This document shows positions 54,406 through 64,000 of a stretch of 64,000 bases of DNA, one piece after another. Location: positions 682,001 through 746,000 of the forward strand of contig CAWBEY010000012.1 of NCBI GenBank assembly GCA_963788015.1. Direction: 5' to 3'. A program made the position numbers and the translations under genes. Each line of letters starts with the position of its first letter. Position 1 is the first letter of the stretch. This DNA comes from JBBRHH01 sp963788015 (GTDB lineage Bacteria > Planctomycetota > Phycisphaerae > Tepidisphaerales > Tepidisphaeraceae). The notes under the pieces are model-generated. The model saw nothing but the letters and a program-made list of their open reading frames with translations. It searched no databases and was not told the DNA's origin.

Positions 54406-55107
54406 TTAGTTTTCCTCGCCAAACGCCTCGGTCCCTCTTCTTCGCAGCAGCGTATCCAGCACCAGGTACAACCCCAGCACCAGCAGCGTAAATCCAAGTG
54501 TCACCGCGAGTGCACGCCGGTGGGACAACGGATTCACCAGAGCGGCCGCGATGGAATCAAAAATATGCCCCGGCTCCGTCAAAACGTGCCAACTGTTCCA
54601 GCGCAAAAACCGTCCCATGTACACCCCCGCCCCGCAGAGCGTGGCCACCATCAGCACGGCCACCCCGCTGACCCGCGCACCCAGGCGCTTCTGGAAAATC
54701 TCATGCATCACGCGCAGCGACACCACGCCCAGCGCACACCCGTTGAGGGCAAACAGCGAGAGCAGCAACACGTTGAACCATTTTGAATGCGTCGCCAGTT
54801 GATGCAGGTGGATGAAGTCTGTCACCAGGTACGGCGCGTTGGGCAGAAAGATCAGCCAGACCAGCGTCGGCCAGGCCAAAAGCCGCCACCGCCCCGGCCG
54901 CACCCGATCAATACCCGCGGCCATCAGGCTGCACAAATACGGCACCCACGCCAGAAAAAGATTCCAAGCCAGAAAGTGGTCCTCCACCGATCGCGTGTGA
55001 ATCATCTGCGCCCCCAGCACGCCGCATGCTATCGCGCTCAGCCACGCCAGCGGATAGAAGCCGCGGTACGCGAGAAACCGGCGAAGTGATCGATCTGTCC
55101 TCATCAT
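54406..55107 (-). CDS. DUF1361 membrane protein
   Basis: 233 residues with six to seven hydrophobic helices. NLFLAWVPYLCSLMAAGIDR, LVWLIFLPNAPYLVTDFIHL, WFNVLLLSLFALNGCALGVV and MGRFLRWNSWHVLTEPGHIF are the DUF1361 hallmark sequences. Function unknown. Intact frame. Confidence 0.85.
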   Translation of the reverse strand: MMRTDRSLRRFLAYRGFYPLAWLSAIACGVLGAQMIHTRSVEDHFLAWNLFLAWVPYLCSLMAAGIDRVRPGRWRLLAWPTLVWLIFLPNAPYLVTDFIHLHQLATHSKWFNVLLLSLFALNGCALGVVSLRVMHEIFQKRLGARVSGVAVLMVATLCGAGVYMGRFLRWNSWHVLTEPGHIFDSIAAALVNPLSHRRALAVTLGFTLLVLGLYLVLDTLLRRRGTEAFGEEN

Positions 55108-55231
55108 CTAAATCTCCATTGGCACTCATGCCACAGTCACTTTACGATACAAAGCCTGCGAAAGCAACTGCTCTTCAATCGTCCTATTCTACGCTCGACA
55201 CTTCCGCCCCCTACCGTTACCTTCGCGGGTG

Positions 55232-56149
55232 ATGGTTGAAAAATCGTTCCTCGTCCAGCGCTTTGCCAAAATCCAGCTCGGCAATCTCCACGTCATTGGT
55301 TATAGCGTCGCGGGCGAAGAATCGGTCGTGCAGATTCCTGAGCTGGACGTCTGCTTCGACATCGGCCGCTCGCCTTATTTTGCTCTAACCAGCAACATCC
55401 TCTGCATCACGCACGGCCACATGGACCACATTGCCGGCCTGGCGTATTACCTGTCGCAGCGCAGCTTTCAGGGGATGAAGCCCGGCACGATCCTGGTTCC
55501 CCGCGATTTGGCTGATCCTGTCGATCGCATGCTCAAGTGCTGGCGTGATGTTGAGCGCCAAGGCACGCCTTACCGTCTGGTCCCGCTCCTGCCGGGACAG
55601 AGCTTCGAGGTGCGCCGTGACTTTCTTATCCGGGCCATGGAAACCCATCACGGCGGGGCCAGCATTGGCTACGCGCTGGTAAGCGTGCGTGAAAAGCTCA
55701 AGCCGGAATATTTTGGCCTGAGCGGACCGGAAATCGCGCGACTGCGTAAGAACGGCGTGGAGGTGCAGTACCGCGTGGAGGTGCCGCTGGTTACATATCT
55801 CGGCGACACCACGGCCGGGCGGGTCTTTGAAGAGCCTGACGTCATCAACGCCGAAATCCTCCTGACCGAGTGTACTTTTTTTGACCCCACCCACCGCCAT
55901 CGCGCCAAGGTGGGCAAGCACATGCACGTTGAGCAGTTGGTTGAGATCCTGCCGCGCCTGAAAAACAAGCACTTGGTCATTACCCACGTCTCCCGCCGCA
56001 ACGAGCATCCGCCGGGCCAAGAGAATCCTGGGTAGCGCGCGGTCGAAGACCTGACGAAGAACATTCAGTTCCTCATGGACTTCGAAGGCGCGGCCGATGC
56101 GGGTGAGGTCGCAGAGGCCGGTCCACCTCCGTCGGACTCGGCCGAGTGA
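55232..56149 (+). CDS. Metallo-beta-lactamase-fold hydrolase (RNase Z-like; two compensating indels)
   Basis: About 306 codons. DVCFDIGRSPYFALTSNILC and the metal motif ITHGHMDHIAGLAYYLSQRS (H-x-H-x-D-H) are followed by METHHGGASIGYALVSVREK, LVTYLGDTTAGRVFEEPDVI and AEILLTECTFFDPTHRHRAK, KHLVITHVSRR. This arrangement is close to tRNase Z-type proteins. Near 56010 a +1/-1 pair of indels creates a false TAG at 56033-56035. In the corrected reading TSIRRAKRILGSAVEDL and the tail to TGA 56147-56149 follow. ATG 55232 (GTG 55229 is just before). Confidence 0.85.
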
Positions 56150-56158
56150 CCAGCGCGC

Positions 56159-57125
56159 TCAGTTAGCGGCCGACGCCGAGGCTGTCACCAGCGGCCGGCT
56201 CATCGCTCCCCAATGCACCACCCGGCAAGCCGCAATCGCCTCCTGCGCCGACAACGTGATATAGGCCCCCCCACCCACCGGGTTGTGGCCCCACGGATTA
56301 CGAAGCACGACGTGTTGACCATTCACATCACAGTAGACCCGGCTGACCACATAAGAATGCTGGCGCACCAGCGTGAACGGCACGTTCCAAACCGTGTCAA
56401 ACACGACGCCATCTTTCTTTTTCAACAGCATGTTGATCCGGTCGAGCAATTCATCGCCGTCGCGCGCCGCCTCGCCATCGAAGCTGCCGCTGAACAAATT
56501 CAGGTCGCGAAATGCATCGCGTGCCCAGCCAATGTTGATCGCGCGTATAGGCATGTTTCTGGTCGCGATAAAGCGCAAACGCCTTCTCCATGATTGGCGC
56601 CGAGATGGCGTTGCTGGCGCGGGGGATGCCGGCATAAAAAAGCCCGCCGCCGGGCGCGTGGGAAGCTGGTTGTCCACTGTCACGTACACCGGCCAATGGT
56701 CGCGGAAAAAGCGCACCGTATACGTGCCGTCACGATTGTCCCGAATGCTCTGGCGAATCCAGTCCGGATCTTTGACAGCAATCGACTGAAGCGCCGTCAA
56801 AAAATAACAATCGCCCAGCTTCCCCTGCACAACGTCGTTGATCGATGGCCCATGCGGGCCAAAGAGTGGCCGGTTCGGATAGGGCGCGTAATGCAGCACC
56901 TCCATGGAATAGCTCAACAGTGGAGTCGGATCGGGCTCCGGACGCGGATCGGTGGCAGGCTTGAACGCCCACGAATTGTTTAACTGGTATCGACTCGCAA
57001 ATGCGTCGATTGCGGAAGTCTGGAAAATACTCCACTGGCAATCCACCGCCGGCGATTGCATCACCGCCGAAGGACTGCTTGATCCCGCAAACGTTCCCCA
57101 AACCTGCGCAAAGGAGAAACAGCAT
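56159..57125 (-). CDS. Calpain-family cysteine peptidase (C2; frameshifts)
   Basis: About 322 codons. ATG 57125 follows AAGGAG and opens a short hydrophobic leader (MLFLLCAGLGNVCG). A frame change near 57085 leads to PSAVMQSPAVDCQWSIFQTS. DVVQGKLGDCYFLTALQSIA contains the active-site Cys in the calpain 'Q-G-x-L-G-D-C-(W/Y)-F-L' motif. Two further shifts around 56670 and 56550 cover GGGLFYAGIPRASNAISAPI. The His and Asn are in LVRQHSYVVSRVYCDVNGQH and VVLRNPWGHNPVGG. No calcium-binding C2 or EF-hand domain is attached. Substrate unknown. Confidence 0.85.
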
Positions 57126-57451
57126 CACGAACTCCTTTTCGAGTCGAAGCGACCACTGAGATTTTTTTGACGAGAGAATGTCAGCGCCGGTTAAAGCGCG
57201 AAACCCATTCGAAATCGCGGAGACTAAAGGACGCTCCAGGCCGTTGAATGGCCTCGGTTGGTTGGGACGAACGGCATCATCGTTCTTGCCCGTCGGATGA
57301 TGCCAGCGAGAGCACTTGCTTGTGCAACGCGCACGTCTTCTGCGAATTTCGGAGGCATTATATCTGTCGGCCGCGCGAAGTCAGCAGCTTCAACACAAAT
57401 CCGCCGCAGCGCCTTTTCCAGCACCGCGTGTTGCGCGGTAGACTCCCACAC
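57126..57451. other. Gap between divergent calpain and glycosidase genes
   Basis: 325 bases. Promoters for both should be here. No gene is convincing and no clear operator is seen. Confidence 0.35.
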
Positions 57452-59711
57452 ATGAGACCACCCTTCCGCACTGCGCCGTTTCTTGCCCTGCTCCTCCTCA
57501 GCCTCTCGCCACTGCGCGGCGCCGATTGGAAACCCGCCGCCGGCCCTCTGATGACGCGCTGGGCCAAGGATGTTTCTGCCGAAAGCTGCCTTCCGGAATA
57601 CCCGCGCCCCCAGCTTGTCCGCAAAGACTGGCTTAGCCTCAATGGCCTGTGGGACTACGCGATCAAATCCAAAGACGACAAAGCTCCCGACGCCTTCGAA
57701 GGAAAAATTCTGGTGCCCTTCTGCGCCGAGTCCGCGCTCTCCGGCGTCATGAAAAGCGTCGGCGAAAAAAGCCGTCTCTGGTACCACCGCTCGTTCACCG
57801 TTCCCAAAGGCCCGGCGTGGGATGGCAAGCGCATCCTCCTCCACTTGGACGCCGTAGACTGGGAAGCGGCCGTCACCGTCAATGGCAAGCCCGTCGGATC
57901 GCATCAGGGCGGCTACGACCCATTCACCTTCGACATCACTGACGCGGTCCAGAATGACGCGGCCGCCCAGGAACTCATCATCTCCGCCTACAACCCCATC
58001 GACGCCGGCACCCAGCCGCGCGGCAAGCAGGTCCGCAAGCCCGGCGGCATTTTCTACACGCCCTGCACTGGCATCTGGCAGACCGTCTGGCTTGAACCCG
58101 TTCCCGATGCCCACATCGACTCTCTGACAATTGTCCCGGACATCGACAAAAAGCTCGTGCGAATCACCGTCAATGCACTGAACGCCGCCGGCCACAGCAC
58201 GACGATCGCCGTCAATCAGTCTGATGGCAAAGGCATAACGCTGGTGAAAGGCAAGCCCGGAGAGGCCGTGGAAGTCGCGGTGGAAAACCAGAGCCTCTGG
58301 ACGCCCGAATCACCCACCCTCTATACCTTCGCCGCCTCTCTCGTGAAAGACGATCACGCCGTCGATTCAGTCGATTCCTATTTCGCCATGCGGAAAACCT
58401 CTCTCGGCAAAGACGACAAAGGCATCACCCGCATGATGCTCAACAACAAGTTCGTCATGCAGGTTGGCCCGCTCGATCAGGGCTTCTGGCCCGACGGCAT
58501 CTACACCGCCCCCACCGACGCTGCCCTGAAGTACGACATCGAGATCACCAAGGAACTCGGCTTCAACATGACGCGCAAGCACGTGAAGGTCGAGCCGCAG
58601 CGCTGGTACTACTGGTGCGACAAGCTTGGCCTGCTGGTCTGGCAGGACATGCCGGCCGGCGACAAGGGCATCGGCGGAAACGATCCGGATCTCAATCGCA
58701 CCCAGGAATCGGCGGAGAGGTATCGAAAGGGAGTGGAAAGCGATCATCGACGCCAACCGCAACCATCCCTGCATCGTGATGTGGGTGCCGTTCAACGAAG
58801 GCTGGGGCCAGTTCGACACGAAGCGCATCGTTGATCTCACGAAGCAGTGGGATCCCTCGCGCCTAGTGGATGACGCCAGCGGCTGGACCGACCGCGCCTG
58901 CGGCGATGTGCATGACATGCACAACTATCCCGGCCCAAACATGTTCCACCCCGAGGACAACCGCGCCACCGTGCTGGGCGAATTTGGCGGCCTGGGCCTG
59001 CGCGTCGAGAGTCACTCCTGGGCCGACAAAAGCTGGGGCTACAAGGGCATGAAAGACGCCGACGAGCTCACGAACCGCTACGTCAACCTGATGAGTCGCG
59101 TGTGGCAGCTTAAGGAAAAGGGCCTTTCCGCGGCCGTCTACACGCAAATCACCGACGTTGAAACCGAATGCAACGGCCTGCTCACGTACGACCGCGCCCT
59201 GATCAAAGTAAACCAGGCGCGTGCCGCCGCCGCAGCCCGCGGCGAGACCAAGCCGCCCGTCGTGATCCTCCCCACCTCCCAGGAAAAGCCCCAGACCTGG
59301 CGCTACACGTTAGAAAAACCGGCCGATGATTGGAGCAAGCCGGACTTCGATGATTCCAAGTGGAAGCAAGGCGAAGGCGGCTTTGGCACCGAGAAAACGC
59401 CGGGCGCGGTGGTGCGCACCAAATGGGCCACCGACGACATCTGGATTCGGCGCGAATTTACCGCACCGGACGAGAAACTGTTGAATCCTTCCCTGGTCCT
59501 CCACCACGACGATGATGCGGAGATTTACATCAACGGCGTTCTGGCTGTTTCCGAAAAAGGATACGTCTCCAACTACGAGGAGTTTCCGGTAAGCGCCGAA
59601 GCGAAGTCAGCCATCAAGCCTGGCAAAAACACCCTCGCCGTCCATTGCCACCAGAACTCCGGCGGCCAATACATCGACGCGGGAATCGTGGACAACAAAG
59701 AAGGCAAATAA
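57452..59711 (+). CDS. Secreted glycoside hydrolase family 2 enzyme (one frameshift)
   Basis: About 753 codons. Signal peptide MRPPFRTAPFLALLLLSLSP...RGA. The sugar-binding domain (LSLNGLWDYAIKSKD, SRLWYHRSFTVPKG, VDWEAAVTVNGKPVGSHQGG and YDPFTFDITD) and Ig-like domain precede the barrel. Catalytic acid/base Glu is in CIVMWVPFNEGWGQFDTKRI and the nucleophile Glu in RATVLGEFGGLGL. One frame change occurs near 58720. After the barrel, a second sandwich domain starts at about residue 610 (WATDDIWIRREFTAPDE, HHDDDAEIYINGVLAVSEKG). It could act on beta-galactosides, glucuronides or mannosides. The specificity cannot be read from sequence. dnaE starts 37 bases downstream. Confidence 0.88.
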
Positions 59712-59748
59712 GCCCGAGGCACGAGATTTCAAAGGCAGGATAGCCGAC

Positions 59749-62700
59749 ATGCCCAATCCTTTTGTCCATCTCCACGTCCACACCCATTACTCGCTGCTCG
59801 ATGGCGCGTGCAAGATTCCTCAGCTCGTCAAGCGCGCCAAGGCGCTAGGCATGGACTCCCTCGCCATCACCGATCACGGCTGCATGTTCGGCGTGATCGA
59901 GTTTTTTAACGAGTGCAAAAAAGAAGGGATCAAGCCGATCATCGGCATGGAATCCTACATGGCCCCCGGCGACCGCCGCGAACGCTCCACCCCCGGCGGC
60001 AACGCCGGCGAAGCCGCCTATCACCTCCTCCTCCTGGCCGAAAATATCGAGGGTTATAAAAACCTCATCAAGCTGGCCAGCACCGCTTATCGCGAAGGCT
60101 TTTACTACAAGCCCCGTATCGACAAGGAAGTGTTGCGCGAGCATAGCAAAGGCCTGATCGCCACCAGCGCCTGCCTTGGTGGAGAAATTCCGTCGGCGTT
60201 TATGAAGCGTGACGCCAAAACCGCCAAACAGATCGCGGAAACCTATCTCGAAATTTTCGGCCCCGACCGCTTCTTCATTGAAGTGCAAAAGCAGGGCATC
60301 CAGGAACAGGACATGGTCAATCCCGAACTGGCCGATCTGGCCAAGCGGGTTGGCTGCGGGCTGGTGGCCACCAACGATGTTCACTTCCTGGAGAAGGACG
60401 ATCACTTCGCCCACGACGTCCTCTGCTGCATCAGCATGGGCCGGCTTGTCAGCGATGAAGGCCGCCTGAAATATCCCACGGAGCTGTACCTCAAGAGCGC
60501 CGAAGAAATGCTTAAAGGCGCTGAGTCGTTCACCGCCTTCCGCGAGGCAATGGACAACACCGTGCGCATCAGCCAGATGTGCAATCTCGAAATGGATTTC
60601 TCCAAGCGCCATTCACCGGTCTACCGCGTCGAAAAGGAGAAGCTCAAGGAGCTGATCGATGCTCCTGCCTGAAAATGCCTCCTCCCCACCCCCCGACGAC
60701 GAGCGCTACCTTCGCCAGCTTTGCGAAGAAGGCCTCACCTGGCGTTACGGCACCACGGAGGTTTCCAAGGGCATCCGCGATCGTCTTGAGTACGAGCTCA
60801 AGGTGATCTGCATGAAGAACTTCTGCTCCTACTTCCTGATCGTCTGGGACTTCTGCAATTTCGCCCGCGACAACGGCATCCCCGTCGGTGCCAGGGGCTC
60901 GGGCGTCGGCACCATGGTGGGCTACCTGCTTGGCCTCTGCAACGTCGATCCTCTTAAGTACAACCTGCTGTTCGAACGGTTCATGGATCCCAGCCGAAAC
61001 GAGATGCCCGATATCGACATCGACATCTGCCAGGACGGCCGACAGCGCGTGATCGAATACGTCCGCAACAAGTACGGCCACGTCGCCCAGATCATCACCT
61101 TCGGCACCCTCGCCGCCAAAGCCGCCTGCAAAGATGTCGGCCGGGTATTGGGCGTGCCGCTGGCGGAGATCGACAAGCTCACCAAGCTCATCCCCGGCAC
61201 GCCGGGCATGACCCTCGACAGGGCCATGAAGCAGGTGCCCGACCTGGACAAGCTCTACAAGGCAAATCCGCACGATCACGAAGGTGATCGATCTGGCCAA
61301 AAAGCTCGAAGGCATGTGCCGCAACGCCGGCTGCCACGCCGCCGGCGTCATCATCGCCGATCAGCCTCTCGATAATTTCGTCCCCCTCTACAAGGACAAG
61401 GACGACAACATCCTCACCCAGTTCGAAGGCCCCATCGCCGAAAAGTGCGGCCTGCTGAAGATGGACTTCCTGGGCCTGCGCACCCTCACCACCCTCACCC
61501 GCTCGATCGACCTCGAATCCCAAACCCGCGAAGCCCGCGGCGTCAACGTCGAAGCCTTGCGCAAGCAGGGTGTGCCGCTGGACGACAAAGGCCGGATCGA
61601 CATTGAGCAAGTCGATCTCACCGACCAGAACGTCTACAAGCTGTTCCAGCGCGGCGAAACCAAAGGCATTTTCCAGTTCGAATCCGGCGGCATGCAGGAC
61701 CTCCTGATGAAAATGCAGCCCGACCGCATCGGCGACCTCATCGCCGCCAACGCCCTCTACCGCCCCGGCCCGATGGAGCTGATCCCCATCTACTGCACCC
61801 GCAAGCACGGCAAAGAGCCGGTGCCGAAGGTGCATCCGATCATGGATGCGATCCTGGAAGAAACCTACGGGATCATGGTCTACCAGGAACAGGTAATGCA
61901 GATCTTCAACCAGCTCGGCGGCATCGAGCTGTCCAACGCCTACAAACTGATCAAAGCCATCAGCAAAAAAACCACCGACGTCATCGCCAAATTCAAGCCC
62001 GAATTCCTCAAAGGCACGATGTCAAAGGGCGTCACCAAAGAGAAGGCCGAAGAGATCTTCGACCTGATCCTGAAGTTCGGGGGCTACGGTTTCAATAAAT
62101 CCCACTCGAGCCGCTACGCCATCGTCGCCTTCCAGACGGCCTACATGAAGGTCTACCATCCCGTCGAATACATGGCCGCCCTGCTAACCTTCGAAATGGG
62201 CTCCACCGAAAAAGTCGTTGAGTACATCGAAGAGTGCCGCCGCATGACACTCCCCAACGGCGTTAAAGGGATCAAGGTTCTTCCCCCCGACGTGAATATC
62301 TCCGACAAAGATTTCACACCCGTCTACGTCACCGAAACAACCCAGGCCGGCAAGCGCAAGAAGGCCGAAACCAAAACGGAAGGTGTCATTCGATTCGGCA
62401 TGATGGCCGTGCGCGGCGTGGGCGAGAAGGCCGTCGAAACCATCATCACCGAGCGAAAAGTCAAGGGCGAATATCCAAGCCTATACGATTTCTGCGAGCG
62501 CCTCGATCTTCGCCAGGTCACCCGCGCCACCATCGAAGCCCTCATCAAATGCGGCGGCTTTTCCTCCATGAAGGCCCGCCGCGCCAGCTCCTTCACATCC
62601 TCGACAAGGCCGTCGAGATGGGACAGCAGGCGCAGGAAGACAAGCGCATGGGCCAGTTCAGCATGTTCGCGGCACCGCCAACATCCGCCGGCGCGCCGAG

Positions 62701-63535
62701 CTGTCCACCCCCCTCCCCGACGTCGAAGAGCTTGATCCGGGCGAGCTGCTCAAGTTCGAAAAAGAGCTCCTTGGCTTCTACATCACAAGCCATCCTATGA
62801 CCGAACACCAGATCGCCATCGAGCGCTACTCCACCCACTCCACCCGCGAGGCGGCCACCGTCAGCGAAGGCGTCGAGGTTGTCATCGGAGGCATGATCAG
62901 CCGTGTGAAAAAAGTCGTCACTAAGAATGGCCGAGCCGCCGGGATGCAGATGGCCATGCTGACGCTGGAGGATCTGGATGGCCAGATCGATGGCACCATC
63001 TTCGCCGAAACCCTCGCCGCAGATTGTCCAGAAATATCCCGACGCCGTCACCGCCGAGCGCATCGTGTTCATGAAAGGCAAAGTCGACCGGAAGCGCGAG
63101 ACCCCTAGCATCATGGTCTCCGAAATCATTCCCGTTGAAGAAGCCATCGGCCGGCTCACCACTAGCGTTGTGCTCGATCTTGATCGCACCCGCCACAACC
63201 CCGACGTCATCACCCAGCTCAAACCACTTCTGACCAAGTACAAAGGGATGCTGCCAGTCTTCTCGCAAATCGTCATTGAGACGGGTGAGCAAGTCCTCAT
63301 CAAGCTTGGCCGCGCCAACGACATCGGTCTTCGTCCGTCCCGGCCCATGCTCGATGATCTTGAGCTCCTGCTTGGCCCCGGCCAAATCCAACTTCACGGC
63401 GCAGGCTCCAAGCGCCAGCGCATCAGACAGGAAAAACTCTTCAAGGAAGACACCCCTGAAGAGGCCATCGGGCCTGGCACATCCGACGAAACGGTCGCCG
63501 CTCAACTCGATGCGGAAATGGAGCAGGCCGATTGA
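59749..63535 (+). CDS. dnaE: DNA polymerase III alpha subunit (at least five frameshifts)
   Basis: Replicative polymerase catalytic subunit, about 1262 codons. The PHP domain is FVHLHVHTHYSLLDGACKIP (residues 6-25), SLAITDHGCMFGVIEF and GLIATSACLGGEIPSAF. The polymerase palm has the catalytic NEMPDIDIDICQDGRQRVIE at about residue 420, with GVGTMVGYLLGLCNVDPLKY before and AGCHAAGVIIADQPLDNFVP after. VYQEQVMQIFNQLGGIEL, FGGYGFNKSHSSRYAIVAFQ, the HhH region and the C-terminal OB fold (ISRVKKVVTKNGRAAGMQMA, LTLEDLDGQIDGTIFAETLA) follow. Frames change near 60660, 61270, 62580, 62680 and 63020. Since the gene is essential, these must be sequence errors. Confidence 0.95.
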
Positions 63536-63549
63536 TCTGATCACCACTG

Positions 63550-63577
63550 TTGCTCCCCGTCCACGCATCGCTATAAT
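63550..63577 (+). promoter_or_regulatory. Sigma70-type promoter upstream of rpsD
   Basis: TTGCTC (63550-63555), a 16-bp spacer and consensus TATAAT (63572-63577). It follows the dnaE stop by 14 bases and would give a leader of about 165 bases with two small hairpins, CGGCAT/ATGCCG (63667-63680) and CGAGCC/GGCTCG around 63710-63730. Confidence 0.65.
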
Positions 63578-63747
63578 CCTCTCCCTCCCGTAAAGGGACC
63601 CGATCCCCATGCCTCAAAACCATGCGGATTGGCCAAACGCGCAGAAGACGCTTCCTCCGTGGGTTTCGGCATTCATGCCGGCGGACTGGCGCGGCGCATG
63701 TTTTGAGACGAGCCCGCGTCGCCGGCTCGTTGGAAAAGAGTCTCACC

Positions 63748-64000
63748 ATGGGCCGTTATACAGGTCCGAAGGTTAAGCTGTCCCGCCGCGTCGGCGTCCC
63801 CATTGCCGACATCCCCAAGCACACCGCCAAAGAGCTCACCCTCCCCGGCATGCACGGCTTTCGCGGCCGGCGCAACACCGAATACGGCGTGCCGCCTCAC
63901 CGAAAAGCAAAAGCTCCGCTTTCACTACGACATGCGCGAGAAGCAATTCCGCCACTTCCTAGACATCGCCAAGAAATCCAAGGGCAACACCGCCAGCACA
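63748..64000 (+). CDS. rpsD: 30S ribosomal protein S4, N-terminal part (partial, one frameshift)
   Basis: ATG 63748 opens MGRYTGPKVKLSRRVGVPIA, then DIPKHTAKELTLPGMHGFRG and RRNTEYGV. An extra C near 63892 shifts the frame. The correct reading goes on RLTEKQKLRFHYDMREKQFR and HFLDIAKKSKGNTAST to the window edge. This is the S4 N-domain. Cys residues of the zinc-binding form (K-C-R-L-C) are replaced (K-V-K-L-S), so it is the zinc-free type. Primary 16S rRNA-binding protein. Confidence 0.92.
   Translation, partial: MGRYTGPKVKLSRRVGVPIADIPKHTAKELTLPGMHGFRGRRNTEYGVPPHRKAKAPLSLRHAREAIPPLPRHRQEIQGQHRQH

Noticed and set aside
56000..56040. In-frame TAG in the metallo-beta-lactamase gene as pyrrolysine or a real stop
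   Set aside because: The family sequence continues in a neighbouring frame just before the TAG and returns to the first frame after it, so two compensating indels explain it.
57224..58195. A 323-codon minus-strand frame
   Set aside because: Antisense to the GH2 gene. Alanine/glycine/aspartate-rich without motifs.

Overview
The window looks like chromosomal DNA of a Planctomycetota bacterium, probably near Phycisphaerae/Tepidisphaerales. The reasons are membrane proteins carrying the 'C-x2-CGYDLR ... CPECG' or similar zinc ribbon (2714-3337, 26196-26997), a prepilin-type surface protein with the planctomycete 'H...DGH' ending (29419-30393), a calpain-like and a caspase-like secreted peptidase, GTP-dependent PEP carboxykinase, and intergenic octamer and GC-rich repeats typical of the group. 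Base composition is high in GC, except for a few lower-GC, probably acquired patches (about 1.8-3.4 kb, 5.1-5.6 kb and 44.2-44.9 kb).

The sequence carries many single-base frameshifts. They hit indispensable genes: dnaE has at least five and rpsD one, and pckG, rmlA, arsM, the aquaporin and the capsule kinase are also hit. The simplest reading is uncorrected long-read indels. I therefore join the frames and call such genes CDS, reserving 'pseudogene' for mobile-element debris.

Layout. 0-13.4 kb: a patchwork of a GT4 glycosyltransferase, a nuclease-like gene, a complete IS4-type element inserted in a palindrome, transposase remnants, a transglutaminase-like secreted protein, signal peptidase I, a methyltransferase, a sugar-binding lipoprotein and a MOSC protein. 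13.4-17.3 kb: a secreted caspase-like peptidase and a TonB-dependent receptor. 17.4-20.3 kb: an arsenic locus (thioesterase, three-Cys MerR regulator, arsM, arsC, arsenite-channel aquaporin) with a clear MerR-type promoter placed so that arsM should be leaderless. 20.9-22.8 kb: a HemW-like radical SAM enzyme translationally coupled to a UbiC/DUF98-like protein. 22.9-25.6 kb: a nitrate/sulfonate-type ABC importer. 27.2-30.4 kb: a histidine kinase/response regulator pair and a pseudopilin. 30.5-34.4 kb: a carbon-switch region with Rrf2 regulator, pckG, a DUF2721 protein and the PPDK/PEP-synthase regulator.

37.0-51.7 kb is a large exopolysaccharide island. On the minus strand lie two Wza-like export lipoproteins, a nucleotidyltransferase-hexapeptide-sugar transferase fusion, a Wzc-like tyrosine kinase, an NDP-sugar pyrophosphorylase-like protein, rmlD and rmlB. 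Diverging on the plus strand are a SAF-domain oxidoreductase, a methyltransferase, a GT4 enzyme, rmlA and rmlC. All four dTDP-L-rhamnose enzymes are present, so the polymer very probably contains rhamnose or a modified 6-deoxyhexose.

51.8-64 kb holds a KGG-repeat stress protein, a rhomboid protease, a membrane dipeptidase, a DUF1361 protein, a metallo-beta-lactamase-fold hydrolase, a calpain, a GH2 glycosidase, dnaE and the start of rpsD.
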